Shown: positions 8,130-17,200 of the stretch, piece by piece | Position numbering within the stretch: position 1 is the first letter of the stretch | How the letters are laid out: each line of letters begins with the position of its first letter | DNA from: Streptomyces sp. WMMB303 | GTDB taxonomy: Bacteria; Actinomycetota; Actinomycetes; Streptomycetales; Streptomycetaceae | Direction: 5' to 3' | NCBI RefSeq assembly: GCF_029351045.1 | Contig: NZ_JARKIN010000001.1 | Span: 2,318,001 to 2,382,000 of the forward strand | Length of the DNA: 64,000 bases | Notes under the pieces: model-generated | Seen by the model: only the letters and a program-made list of their open reading frames with translations | Told to the model about the DNA's origin: nothing | Databases searched by the model: none | Made by a program: the position numbers and the translations under genes

Positions 8130-9355
8130 AGCACCAGCTCCGGTACCTCGACGCGGCGGCCCTCCGCCGAGGAGATATGGGCCAGTTCGGCGAGCTGCAC
8201 GCCGCGGGCGCCCGCGAGCAGGTCCCAGGGGCACGGCCCGGCGGCCTCCCCCCGGGCGCCGTCGCCGGCGTCGCCCTCGTCGCCGCCGACCGGGGCGGTG
8301 CCGTCCCGGTCGGCGACGCGGCGCAGGAAGAGCTCCCACTGGGCCTTGAAGCCGTTGGTCTCCTCGTCCCCGTCGTTGTCGGGCACCTCCTGCCACTGGT
8401 CGCGGAAGCGCTCGGCAGCGGGCAGGTCCGGGTTCCACACCGGCCTGGGGGTGCCGGCCCGGTGCTGGTAGCGGCAGCCGCGCAGACCGGCGACGGCGGA
8501 GCCCTCGGTGCCGTCCACCTGGAACTCGACCAGTTCGTCGCGGTGCACCCGTACCGCCCAGGAGGAGTTGATCTGAGCGACGACGCCGCCCTCCAGGGTG
8601 AAGATGCCGTACGCGGCGTCGTCCGCCGTGGCCAGGTAGGGCTCGCCCCGCTCGTCCCAGCGGTGCGGCAGGTGGGTGGCCAGGTGGGCCTGGACGGAGG
8701 TGACCCGGCCGAAGAGGTTGTGCAGCACGTACTCCCAGTGCGGGAACATGTCACCGGCGATGCCGCCGCCGTCCTCGGCCCGGTAGTTCCACGAGGGCCG
8801 CTGGGCGCTCTGCCAGTCGCCCTCGAAGACCCAGTAGCCGAACTCGCCCCGCACCGAGAGCACCCGGCCGAAGAAGCCGCTCCCGACCAGCCGGGCGAGT
8901 TTGCGCAGTCCGGGCAGGAAGAGCTTGTCCTGGACGACGCCGTGCTCGACTCCGGCCCGGGCTGCCGCCCTGGCCAGTTCCAGGGCGCCGTCGAGCGAGG
9001 TGGCGGTGGGCTTCTCCGCGTAGACGTGCTTTCCGGCCGCGACGGCTTTGCGCAGTGCGGCGAGGCGCGCGGAGGTGATCTGTGCGTCGAAGTAGACCTC
9101 GATGCTGTCGTCCGCCAGCACCGCGTCCAGGTCGGTGGAGACGGCCCGCGGGTCCAGCCCGTGCTGCTGCGCGAGGGAGCGCAACGCGTCCTCTCTGCGG
9201 CCCACCAGGACCGGTTCGGGCCACAGCGTCCGGCCGCCGCCCAGGTCGAGTCCGCCCTCCTCGCGCAGCGCGAGCAGGGAGCGCACGAGGTGCTGACGGT
9301 GGCCCATCCGGCCGGTGACGCCGTTCATGGCGATGCGGAGCGTCCTGCGTGACAC
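8126..9355 (-). CDS. Gfo/Idh/MocA family oxidoreductase
   Basis: NAD(P)-dependent sugar or inositol dehydrogenase family, 409 aa. The N-terminal Rossmann segment MNGVTGRMGHRQHLVRS (about residue 10) carries the dinucleotide loop in the GVTGRMG form. YAEKPTATS near residue 117 holds the EKP lysine that lines the active site, and GDMFPHWEYVLHNL near residue 205 supplies the catalytic-domain histidine. It is the first gene of the minus-strand operon with the DUF993 and isomerase genes and is divergent from a LacI regulator. A LacI-type palindrome lies about 69 bases upstream of its GTG start. Likely role: oxidation of a sugar or glycoside hydroxyl as the first pathway step; this is inferred. Confidence 0.87.
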   Translation of the reverse strand: MSRRTLRIAMNGVTGRMGHRQHLVRSLLALREEGGLDLGGGRTLWPEPVLVGRREDALRSLAQQHGLDPRAVSTDLDAVLADDSIEVYFDAQITSARLAALRKAVAAGKHVYAEKPTATSLDGALELARAAARAGVEHGVVQDKLFLPGLRKLARLVGSGFFGRVLSVRGEFGYWVFEGDWQSAQRPSWNYRAEDGGGIAGDMFPHWEYVLHNLFGRVTSVQAHLATHLPHRWDERGEPYLATADDAAYGIFTLEGGVVAQINSSWAVRVHRDELVEFQVDGTEGSAVAGLRGCRYQHRAGTPRPVWNPDLPAAERFRDQWQEVPDNDGDEETNGFKAQWELFLRRVADRDGTAPVGGDEGDAGDGARGEAAGPCPWDLLAGARGVQLAELAHISSAEGRRVEVPELVL

Positions 9356-9423
9356 GTGTGCTCGTCTCCCTGCTGTCGCGGCGCCCGGTTCGGCGAGCGC
9401 GTCCGCGCGGTGGCATCGACACG

Positions 9424-9439
9424 TAGTAAGCGCTTTCTA
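9424..9439. promoter_or_regulatory. LacI-type operator between divergent transcription units
   Basis: The 16-base palindrome TAGnAAGCGCTTnCTA has the central CG of LacI/GalR operators and only one non-complementary base pair. It lies in the 214-base gap between the oxidoreductase operon (minus) and the LacI gene at 9570 (plus), in a local AT-rich dip, so one bound repressor could control both directions. Confidence 0.75.
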
Positions 9440-9569
9440 GCGGCCAACGGACCACGTTAGCTCCAGCAGCACTGCTCTGCAAGGGAGTTGGCGAACCGCG
9501 CGGTGGCCGGCGGAGCGCATGGGAACATGTCGTCGACCCGGGGCGAGGCGAGGAACGAGGGGCGGACGG

Positions 9570-10751
9570 ATGGCAGTGACCCTGGCGGACGTCGCCGCAC
9601 GCGCCGGTGTCTCCTCCGCGACCGTCTCGCGCGTGCTGAGCGGCGACTACCCCGTCGCGGGCGGCACCCGGAGCCGCGTGCTGCGCGCCGTGGCCGAGCT
9701 GGAGTACGTGGTGGACGGCCCCGCCAGCGCGCTCGCCGCCGCCAGTTCCGACCTGCTGGGCATCCTCGTCAACGACATCGCCGACCCGTTCTTCGGCATC
9801 ATCGCCGGAGCCGTGCAGGGCGAACTGGACAGCGGTGAGGACGCCCCGGTGCCGCGCAGACTCGCGGTGGTCTGCAACACCGGCGGGTCACCCGAACGGG
9901 AGCTGACCTACCTCACCCTGCTGCAGCGACAGCGGGCGGCGGCGATCGTGCTGACCGGCGGAGCGCTCGAGGATCCGGCACACCGCGCCTCCCTGGCCGC
10001 ACGCCTGAGGCGGCTGGCCGCGGACGGCACCCGGATCGTGCTGTGCGGCAGACCGCCGCTGGACCCCCCGGAGCCGGGCGCGGAAGCTGCTGCGCCTCCG
10101 GGGCCGGACGCGCGGCCGGTCGCACGGGCGGACGCGCGGCGGGTCGCGGCGACACGGGGCAGGAGCGCCCGGCGCGCGGCGCGCGGTGCCCTCCTGACCG
10201 TGGCCTTCGACAACCGCGGCGGCGCACACGCACTGACCGGGCATCTGCTGGCGCTGGGCCACCGGCACATCGGCTATGTCGCCGGGCCTTCGGAGCGGAC
10301 CACCACCCGGCACCGGCTGGCGGGCCATGTGGCGGCACTGGCCGCGTACGGGGCCGCCGGTCCGGACGAGGCGGAGCGGCTGACCGTGCACGCGGGCGGC
10401 TACGACCGGTCCTGCGGCTACCGGGGCGCGGTCGAGCTGCTGTGCAGGGCGCCGGAGACGACCGCTGTGCTGGCCGCCAACGACACCGTCGCACTCGGCG
10501 TCTGCTCCGCCCTGCGCGACGCCGGGCTGCGCGTCCCGCAGGACGTGTCGGTGGCCGGATTCGACGACCTGCCCTTCAGCGCCGACGCCGCGCCGGGGCT
10601 GACCACCGTGCGGCTGCCGCTGCGCGAGGCCGGTGCCCGCGCCGGACAGCTCGCCCTGGGTACCCGGCCGCCCCCGCCGGGCGGGACGACGACCATGCCG
10701 CACGCGCTGGTGGTCCGCGCTTCCACCGCGCCGCCCCGCGCCGGAGCGTGA
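9570..10751 (+). CDS. LacI-family transcriptional regulator
   Basis: Repressor of the LacI/GalR family, 393 aa. The N-terminal helix-turn-helix is complete (VTLADVAARAGVSSATVSRVLSG, residues 3-25), followed by the hinge (DGPASALAAASSDLLGILVND) and the ligand-binding domain (GHRHIGYVAGPSE, TAVLAANDTVALGVCSAL, VAGFDDLPFS). ATG at 9570 is chosen because it starts two codons before the HTH; an upstream in-frame ATG would add an Arg/Gly-rich stretch absent from the family. An unusual Ala/Arg/Pro-rich insertion of about 40 residues lies near 165-205. It is divergent from the oxidoreductase operon and followed by a second isomerase gene, so it very likely regulates this catabolic cluster through the palindrome at 9424. 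Confidence 0.9.
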   Translation: MAVTLADVAARAGVSSATVSRVLSGDYPVAGGTRSRVLRAVAELEYVVDGPASALAAASSDLLGILVNDIADPFFGIIAGAVQGELDSGEDAPVPRRLAVVCNTGGSPERELTYLTLLQRQRAAAIVLTGGALEDPAHRASLAARLRRLAADGTRIVLCGRPPLDPPEPGAEAAAPPGPDARPVARADARRVAATRGRSARRAARGALLTVAFDNRGGAHALTGHLLALGHRHIGYVAGPSERTTTRHRLAGHVAALAAYGAAGPDEAERLTVHAGGYDRSCGYRGAVELLCRAPETTAVLAANDTVALGVCSALRDAGLRVPQDVSVAGFDDLPFSADAAPGLTTVRLPLREAGARAGQLALGTRPPPPGGTTTMPHALVVRASTAPPRAGA

Positions 10752-10760
10752 GCCCCTCGC

Positions 10761-10789
10761 GGGCGCGGCCGGACACAGCCGCCGCGCCC
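10761..10789 (+). terminator. Hairpin between LacI gene and isomerase gene
   Basis: Nine-base perfect arms (GGGCGCGGC and its complement) with an 11-base loop, starting 10 bases after the LacI stop and 72 bases before the next start. It may reduce read-through into the isomerase gene, or be a weak terminator. Confidence 0.4.
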
Positions 10790-10860
10790 GTACCGGCCCG
10801 CGCGCCGACACGAGCTCCCGAAGCCTTGCCGCGAGGGAAGGCATCTGGTCGGGTGAGCGC

Positions 10861-11673
10861 ATGCGACTCGCGTTCTCCACGCTCGGCGTGCCCGGCATGC
10901 CCGTCGACGAAGTGCTGCGGCTGGCCGCCGACTCGGGCTTCCACGGCGTCGAACTGCGCGCCCACCCGGAGGAGCCCGTGCACCCCGGCCTCGACCGCAC
11001 CGCGCGGCAACGGGTGGCGGCGCAGTTCGCGGAGGCCGGTCTCGCGCCGCTGAGCGTCGCCGGATACCCGCGGATGGCCGAGAGCGGCGAGGACGCGCCG
11101 GTGCTGGAGGAGGTGCGCGCCCTGCTGGAGCTGGCCCACGACGTGGGCGCGCCGTACGCCCGGGTCTTCCCCGGCGGTGGCCCGGACGTCGCGGAAGGCG
11201 ACACGAACGCCGTACGGCGGCTGCGGCAGGCCGCCGTCATCGCCGCCGATCTGGGGGTGCGGGTGCTGCTGGAGACGCACGACTCGCACGCCACCGGCGC
11301 GGACGCGGCGCGGATCCTGAGCGCGGTCGACCACCCGGGCGCCGGAGCCCTGTGGGATGTCATGCACACCTGGCGAGGCTGCGAGGACCCGGAGGAGACC
11401 TACCGGCTGCTCGCCCCGTACCTCGGCTATGTGCAGGTGAAGGACATCGCCTCCCGGGAGGACCCCGCGCCGCTGGCGCCCGGCGAGGGCGTGCTGCCGC
11501 TCACCGAGGTCGCGGACGTGCTGACCCGGGCGACGGACGCACAGGCGGGCGCGGGCACCGAGTGGCTGTGCTGGGAGTACGAGAAGCGCTGGTTCCCACA
11601 GGCCCGTGAGCTGCCCGTGCTGCTGCCCGGGGTCCGCGACCATCTGCTGGGCCTGCTGGCCGAAGCGGCCTGA
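10861..11673 (+). CDS. Sugar phosphate isomerase/epimerase (AP endonuclease family 2 fold)
   Basis: A second TIM-barrel isomerase-like protein in the cluster, 270 aa, starting MRLAFSTLGVPGMPVDEVLRL. Later landmarks are GFHGVELRAHPE, VRVLLETHDSHATG (metal-ligand Glu and His region), GALWDVMHTWR and YVQVKDIA, the usual order of the AP_endonuc_2 fold. ATG at 10861 is preferred over upstream in-frame starts because homologous N-termini begin with this beta strand. It lies downstream of the LacI gene on the same strand and is probably part of the same regulon. Its sequence differs clearly from the isomerase at 6070, so the two probably catalyse different steps. Confidence 0.83.
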   Translation: MRLAFSTLGVPGMPVDEVLRLAADSGFHGVELRAHPEEPVHPGLDRTARQRVAAQFAEAGLAPLSVAGYPRMAESGEDAPVLEEVRALLELAHDVGAPYARVFPGGGPDVAEGDTNAVRRLRQAAVIAADLGVRVLLETHDSHATGADAARILSAVDHPGAGALWDVMHTWRGCEDPEETYRLLAPYLGYVQVKDIASREDPAPLAPGEGVLPLTEVADVLTRATDAQAGAGTEWLCWEYEKRWFPQARELPVLLPGVRDHLLGLLAEAA

Positions 11674-11724
11674 ACCGCCCGGCCCGGGCGGCCCGGACGG
11701 GGGCGGTCCGGTCCGGAACGCGAA

Positions 11725-11758
11725 GGCGGCGCCCCGCCGCGAGAGGGAGGGCGCCGCC
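11725..11758. terminator. Bidirectional terminator hairpin
   Basis: Perfect 10-bp arms (GGCGGCGCCC and complement) with a 14-base loop lie between the convergent isomerase gene (ends 11673) and the peptidase gene (ends 11789). An 11-base direct repeat GTCAGGGACGC follows and includes the peptidase stop region. Confidence 0.65.
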
Positions 11759-11788
11759 GGCAGCCGCGTCAGGGACGCCGGCTCCCCG

Positions 11789-13216
11789 TCAGGGACGCAG
11801 TTCCAGCGTCTGCTTCCGGGGCTTGTCCAGCTTCCTGTCGTACTTCGTCAGACGTTCGGGCTTCTTCTTGTCCGCGTCGTGGTCCAGTCCGGCGAACTCC
11901 AGCACCATCTTGGTGGCGGCGGCCCGGTCGTCGTCCTCGAGGGTGGCGATCCGCGCGCCGTGGTCCTGTCCGGGCGCCCAGAAGACGGCCGTGTCCTCGG
12001 TGTGCCGGCCGGGACGGAACGGCTCGGCGCCCCACGGGTCGTTCTCACCGTAGATGTAGAGCATCTGCGAGGAGCGGTGGCGCACCCAGCGGTCGATGTC
12101 GCGCATCGCCCTGTCGTGCTTGTTGAACTCCACCGGGATGCTGCGCGGCACGTAGGTGCTCGGCACGTTCAGGCCCGGGTACTTGCGCACGTCGTCGAGG
12201 AGCGGCTCCTCGTAGTCGGGCGACCCCATCTGGGTGCCCGCCTGGTAGTAGTACGGCACGTAGGGGGTGATGCCCTGGTCGGTGCCGGCCGACCAGCCGC
12301 CGATCTCGTCGGCCCACTTGTAGAGCGTGTCCGTGGAGGCGTCGGTGGCGGGCACCTGGTCGCACTCGCTCTCCAGGTGGTACTGCCAGAAGCCCCAGAC
12401 GAGGTCCTGCGCGACCAGTTCGAACGCCCGGTCTGCGCTGCCTGCCAGCTTGAAGGTGTAGTCGTTCTCCTTGGCCCACGCCTTGATCCGCGAGACCATC
12501 GCGCCGCGCCGCTCGAAGATCTCGTGCTGCGCGCCGTTGAGCCGGTCCCGGCACTCCTTGGAGCCGACGTTGCGGAAGAACCGGTAGTACGCCGAGTCCT
12601 CGTCGTTGCGGACGTCGTTGGGCGCCACGTAGGGGACTGTCCCGTCCATGTCACGCGGATAGAAGCGGCGGTAGTACGTCGCGGTCATGCCGCCCTTGCT
12701 GCCGCCGGTCGCGATCCAGTTCTTGCGGTAGATCTTCTTGAGCGCCTGGTGGATGCGGTGCTGATCGCTGGCCGCCTGCCAGATGGTCAGCTTCGACCAG
12801 TCCGCGGGCTCGGGCCTGGAGGGCGTGAAGAACCGGTACTCCATGGAGACCTGGTTGCCGTCCGTCAGCTGCGTCGGCTCACTGCGGCTCGGGTTGGTGT
12901 TGAGGTTGTAGCCGCTGGTGAAGAAGACCGTGGGCCGGTTCGTGTCCTTGTGCAGGATGGAGATGCGCTGTTTGAACGTGCCCTTCCAAGGACGCCGGTG
13001 GTCCACCGGCTGTTCATAGTTGAGCAGGAAGAAGCGGTAACCGTCGACGGGCTTCTCCTCGATGAGGCTCATCCCGGGCACCGCGAGGATGCGGTCCTTG
13101 ATGTCCTTGCCCGCCGCGGGATCGGCCGCGGTGGCAGCCCCCGCCGAGGCGCTGCCGACACTGAAGGTGCCTATCAGCACCACCAGAGACAGCAGCCATC
13201 TGAGCGTTTTACGCAT
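11789..13216 (-). CDS. Secreted tripeptidyl aminopeptidase, peptidase family S37 (PS-10)
   Basis: A secreted serine peptidase, 475 aa, of the Streptomyces S37/PS-10 family that removes short peptides from N-termini of proteins. A signal peptide is clear (MRKTLRWLLSLVVLIGTFSVGSASAGAATA, cleavage expected near residue 30). The nucleophile elbow is GGSKGG with Ser173. FTSGYNLN near residue 99 and YGENDPWGAEPF in the last third, which should supply the acidic residue, agree with an alpha/beta-hydrolase-like fold; a His of the triad is expected in GQDHGARI. It stands alone, convergent to the isomerase gene and divergent from the Nudix gene. These enzymes help process exported proteins and feed peptide nutrition during growth. 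Confidence 0.88.
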   Translation of the reverse strand: MRKTLRWLLSLVVLIGTFSVGSASAGAATAADPAAGKDIKDRILAVPGMSLIEEKPVDGYRFFLLNYEQPVDHRRPWKGTFKQRISILHKDTNRPTVFFTSGYNLNTNPSRSEPTQLTDGNQVSMEYRFFTPSRPEPADWSKLTIWQAASDQHRIHQALKKIYRKNWIATGGSKGGMTATYYRRFYPRDMDGTVPYVAPNDVRNDEDSAYYRFFRNVGSKECRDRLNGAQHEIFERRGAMVSRIKAWAKENDYTFKLAGSADRAFELVAQDLVWGFWQYHLESECDQVPATDASTDTLYKWADEIGGWSAGTDQGITPYVPYYYQAGTQMGSPDYEEPLLDDVRKYPGLNVPSTYVPRSIPVEFNKHDRAMRDIDRWVRHRSSQMLYIYGENDPWGAEPFRPGRHTEDTAVFWAPGQDHGARIATLEDDDRAAATKMVLEFAGLDHDADKKKPERLTKYDRKLDKPRKQTLELRP

Positions 13217-13374
13217 TCACCCTCCCCTTACTACGTCAAAAGTCGTCGTGAACCTATCGGCGTCCGACCGGCTTTGCCAGACCCCGACACCGACCCGCTG
13301 TACGCATACGGGTGAACGAGCACCGCTCAGCGGTGCGAACCGGCCTGTCGGCGGTCGCCGTTACGCTGCCGCCC

Positions 13375-13872
13375 ATGGACGACTCCGCGCTTCCCACCCC
13401 GCCCGCACCGCTGGCCACCGGCCCGCGCGAGATGCGGCTGCTCTCCTTCCACTCCGAACCCGAGGAGACCCGCTTCCCGGACGCCCCGGTCGGCTACGTC
13501 CTGCTGGTCGTGCGGCACGCCGAGAAGCTGCTGATGGTGCACGTACGCAGCCGCGCCTGCTGGGAGCTGCCCGGCGGCGGCATCGAGGAGGACGAGAGCC
13601 CACGTCAGGCCGCCGTCCGCGAGCTGCGCGAGGAGACCGGCCAGGCGGTCGACCCGGCGGCCCTGCGCTTCGCCGGGTTCGCACGCACCTCGCTGGGGCC
13701 CGAGCAGCGGGTGCTCTACGGCGCCGTCTTCACCGGCGAACTGTCCGAGGTGCTGCCCTTCACCCCGACCGAGGAGATCTCCGCGCTGCACTGGCGCAGC
13801 GGTTCGGAGCCGCTGCCCTACGGGCAGGTGCAGACAGTGGACGAATATCTGGTCGGCCTGTGCGACGCCTGA
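13375..13872 (+). CDS. Nudix hydrolase
   Basis: A 165-aa hydrolase of nucleoside-diphosphate-linked compounds. The Nudix box is complete: GGGIEEDESPRQAAVRELREET fits G-x5-E-x7-R-E-U-x-E-E-x-G (Mg-binding glutamates in RELREET). It is followed by a normal beta-rich C-terminal half ending DEYLVGLCDA. ATG 13375 is chosen: a TANNNT hexamer (TACGCT, 13362-13367) ends 7 bases before it, and there is no Shine-Dalgarno, as for a leaderless transcript. An in-frame GTG 63 bases further upstream is possible but would add 21 residues with no homology that I recognise. The substrate cannot be deduced. Confidence 0.85.
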   Translation: MDDSALPTPPAPLATGPREMRLLSFHSEPEETRFPDAPVGYVLLVVRHAEKLLMVHVRSRACWELPGGGIEEDESPRQAAVRELREETGQAVDPAALRFAGFARTSLGPEQRVLYGAVFTGELSEVLPFTPTEEISALHWRSGSEPLPYGQVQTVDEYLVGLCDA

Positions 13873-13888
13873 GGCGTACTGTCGGCGC

Positions 13889-14116
13889 ATGCCGCAGCCA
13901 CACGGATTCACCTATGAGCAGCGCGGACCCGCCGGGACGGTGGTGATCAGCCACAGAGGCCGCCCGGTCACCACCCTGCGCGACGGGCGGGCGCAGCGCT
14001 TCCTCCAGGAAGTGGCTGCGGGAGACGAGCAGTTGGTCATGGCCCGCTGGACGGGCAACTACAAGCGCGGCAACGAGCGCACCGCCCGGGCGCACCCGCG
14101 CAACCGCGGACGCTGA
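13889..14116 (+). CDS. Small basic conserved hypothetical protein
   Basis: A 75-aa, strongly basic protein (MPQPHGFTYEQRGPAGTVVI... ending in RARAHPRNRGR-like repeats of Arg and His). No signal peptide, membrane segment or known motif is visible. The pattern of a short beta-rich body with SHRGRPVTTLRDGRAQRFL and a basic tail resembles small Streptomyces proteins of unknown function. A TACTGT hexamer ends 6 bases before the ATG and there is no ribosome-binding site, so a leaderless message is likely. It starts 16 bases after the Nudix stop, so read-through could also express it. Confidence 0.6.
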   Translation: MPQPHGFTYEQRGPAGTVVISHRGRPVTTLRDGRAQRFLQEVAAGDEQLVMARWTGNYKRGNERTARAHPRNRGR

Positions 14117-14166
14117 CCGCACCAGGCGAAGCGCCCGGCGCCCGCGGCGCGGGCAGCCGGGCACCC

Positions 14167-14194
14167 GTGGTGCGGGCCCACGGCGCCGCACCAC
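14167..14194. terminator. Terminator hairpin between convergent genes
   Basis: Perfect 9-bp arms (GTGGTGCGG and complement) with a 10-base loop, just before the ABC exporter stop. A second GC-rich imperfect hairpin (about 14134-14161, one bulge) lies beside it. Together they separate the small basic protein gene (ends 14116) from the exporter gene (ends 14201). Confidence 0.55.
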
Positions 14195-14200
14195 GCGGGC

Positions 14201-17200
14201 TCACACCACGGCGTGCTCGGAGCCGCCCGCCGTCTCCCCGGCGAAGGTCCGCCACAGCTCGGCGTAGCGCCCGCCGAGCGCCACCAGCTCTTCATGGGTG
14301 CCGTCCTCGGCAATCCGGCCCTGGTCCAGGACGATCACGCGGTCGGCGCGCGCGGCCGTCGTCAGCCGGTGCGCCACCACCAGTGTCGTCCGTTCCCCGG
14401 CCAGCCGGTCGGTGGCCTGGTTGACCAGCGACTCGGTCGCCAGGTCGAGCGCCGCCGTCGCCTCGTCCAGCAGCAGGACCGCCGGGTCCACCAGTTCGGC
14501 CCGGGCCAGCGCGATCAGCTGCCGCTGTCCGGCCGAGAGGTTGCGGCCCCGCTCGTCCACCTCGTGCAGATAGCCGCCCGACAGGGAGGCGATCATGTCG
14601 TGCGCACCGACGCCCCGGGCCGCCGCCTCCACCTCCGCGTCCGTCGCGTCCATCCGCCCGTAGGCGATGGCGTCCCGCACCGTCCCGGGGAAGAGGTAGG
14701 GCTCCTGGGGCACCACACCGATCCGGTGCCGGTAGCCGGTCAGATCGATGCCGCGCAGGTCCCGGCCGTCCGCCAGGACGGCGCCCCGGGTCGGGTCGTA
14801 GAACCGCGCGACCAGCTTGACCAGAGTGGACTTGCCCGCACCGGTCTCGCCCACGAAGGCGACCGTCTGCCCGGCCGGAATGGTCAGCCGGATGTCCGAG
14901 AGCGCCGCCTGCTCCCCCTGGGCGCCGGAGGGGTCCTCTGTGCCGTAGTGGAAGTGCACGTCCCGGAACTCGATCCCGCCGCGCAGCGCGGTCACCTCCT
15001 GCGGCGAGGTGGCGACGGGCGTACTGCTCTCCTCGCGCAGCAGTTCCTGGATGCGGCGCAGCGAGACGGCTGCCTGCTGATAGCCGTCGAAGACCTGCGA
15101 GAGCTGCTGCACCGGCGCGAAGAACAGCTCGATGTAGAGCAGGTAGGCCACCAGGGCCCCGGCCGTCAGCGTGTTGTTCTCGATCCGTCCGGCGCCCACG
15201 ACGAGTACCGCGGCGGTCGCCATGGCGGCCAGGAGCTGTACGAAGGGGAAGTAGACCGAGATCAGCCACTGGCCGCGCACCCGCGCCCGGCGGTAGCCGT
15301 CGCTGCGGCGTTCGAACTGCTCGGCGCCGCGCTCCTCGCCGCGGAACGCCTGCACCATCCGCAGCCCGGCGACCGACTCCTGCAGGTCGGCGTTGACCAC
15401 GCTGACCCGCTCCCGCGCCAGTTCGTACGCCTTGACGCTCTGCCGGCGGAAGAAGTAGGTGCCGACGACCAGCAGCGGCAGCGTCGCGAAGACCACCAGC
15501 GCCAGTTGGACGTCGAGCACCAGCAGCGCGCCGAGGATGCCCAGGAAGGTGAACAGCGACACGACAGCGGTGACCAGCCCGGTCTGCAGGAACGTGGAGA
15601 GCGCGTCGACGTCGGTCGTCATCCGGGTCATCACGGCACCCGCCTGGTGCCGTTCGTAGTATTCGAGGCCCAGCCGCTGCAGTTGCGCGAAAATCTTCAC
15701 CCGCAGGGCGTACAGCACCCGCTCGCCGGTGCGTCCGGTCAGCAGCAGCGAGCCGGTCTGGGCGGCCCACTGCGCGACGACCACGGCCAGCGCCAGCCCG
15801 GAGGCGAACCAGACCGCGCCCAGCGCGCCCTTCTCCACACCGTCGTCGATGCCGTGCCGGATCAGCACGGGCAGCACCAGCCCGAACCCGGCGTCCAGCG
15901 CGGCGAAGACCAGGGCGACCAGCAGGGCGGCGCCGAAGCCGCGCAGCAGGCGGCGTAGCCCGTAGGAGTCCTCGCGCCGCTCCGCGCGCTCCTCGTCCAC
16001 GTCGGGGAGGTCGTCGGCCGGGGGCAGCGCCGCCACTCTGGCGAGCAGTTCGGGGCTGCCGGGCAGGCCCGCCAGTTCGGCGCCGAAGGCTCCGGGCCGG
16101 CCGGCCTGCGCGGCGGCGGTTCCGCTGCCGCCGCCCGGCGGAGCGCCCTCGGTCCCGGGCTCCTGCTCGCGCACCCACAGCTCGGGGGTCACCCCGTCGA
16201 CGGTGTCGTGCGCGTCGTGCACGGCCATTCCGGCCGGGTCGCGCTCCACGTCGCCGAGTTCGTCCGGGTCGGTCAGCAGCCGCCGGTAGAGGGCGCAGCG
16301 CTCGACCAGTTCCTCGTGGGTGCCGATGTCGGCCAGCCGGCCGCCGTCCAGTACCGCGATCCGGTCGGCCAGCGCCAGGGTGGACTGGCGGTGGGCGATC
16401 AGCAGGGTGGTGCGGCCGGCCATGACCTCGCGCAGCGCCTCGTGGATCTCGTGCTCCACGCGCGCGTCCACGGCCGAGGTGGCGTCGTCCAGGAGCAGCA
16501 GCCGCGGGTCGGTGAGCAGGGCGCGGGCGAGCGCGATGCGCTGCCGCTGGCCGCCGGAGAGGGTCAGTCCCTGTTCGCCGACGGCGGTCTCGTAGCCGTC
16601 CGGCAGCTCCCGGACGAACCGGTCGGCCTGGGCGGCCCGCGCTGCGGTGCGGATCTCCTCGTCGGTGGCGTCGGGAGCGCCGTAGGCGATGTTCTCCCGG
16701 AGGGAGGAGGAGAACAGGAAGGGATTCTCGGGGACGAGCCCGATGGCGGAGCGCAGCGAGTCCAGGGTCAGCTCGCGCACGTCCCGCCCGCCGACGCGCA
16801 CCGCGCCGCCGGTGACGTCGTAGTAGCGCGGCAGCAGCATGGAGACGGTGGACTTGCCGCTGCCGCTGGCCCCCACCAGGGCGACCGTCTCGCCGGGTTC
16901 GATGCGCAGGCTGAAGCCGTCCAGCACGGGGGTGTCCGCCGCGTACCCGAAGCTGACGTCCTCGAACTCGACGGAGGCGTCCGCGGAGGCGGGCAGGTCA
17001 CGGGCGTGCGGGCTCTCGGCCATCTGCGGTTCGGTGTCGATCAGGTCGTAGACCCGCTCGACACCTGCCCTGGCCTGCTGTCCGACGGTGAGCATCATGG
17101 CCAGCATCCGGACCGGGCCGACCAGCTGCGCCAGGTAGGTGGAGAAGGCGACGAAGGTGCCCAGCGTGATCTCGCCGCGGGTGGCCATCCAGCCGCCGAG

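Noticed and set aside
7214..9352. 712-codon plus-strand frame over the DUF993 and oxidoreductase genes
   Set aside because: Antisense shadow of two well-supported genes; its protein is Arg/Pro-rich and without motifs.
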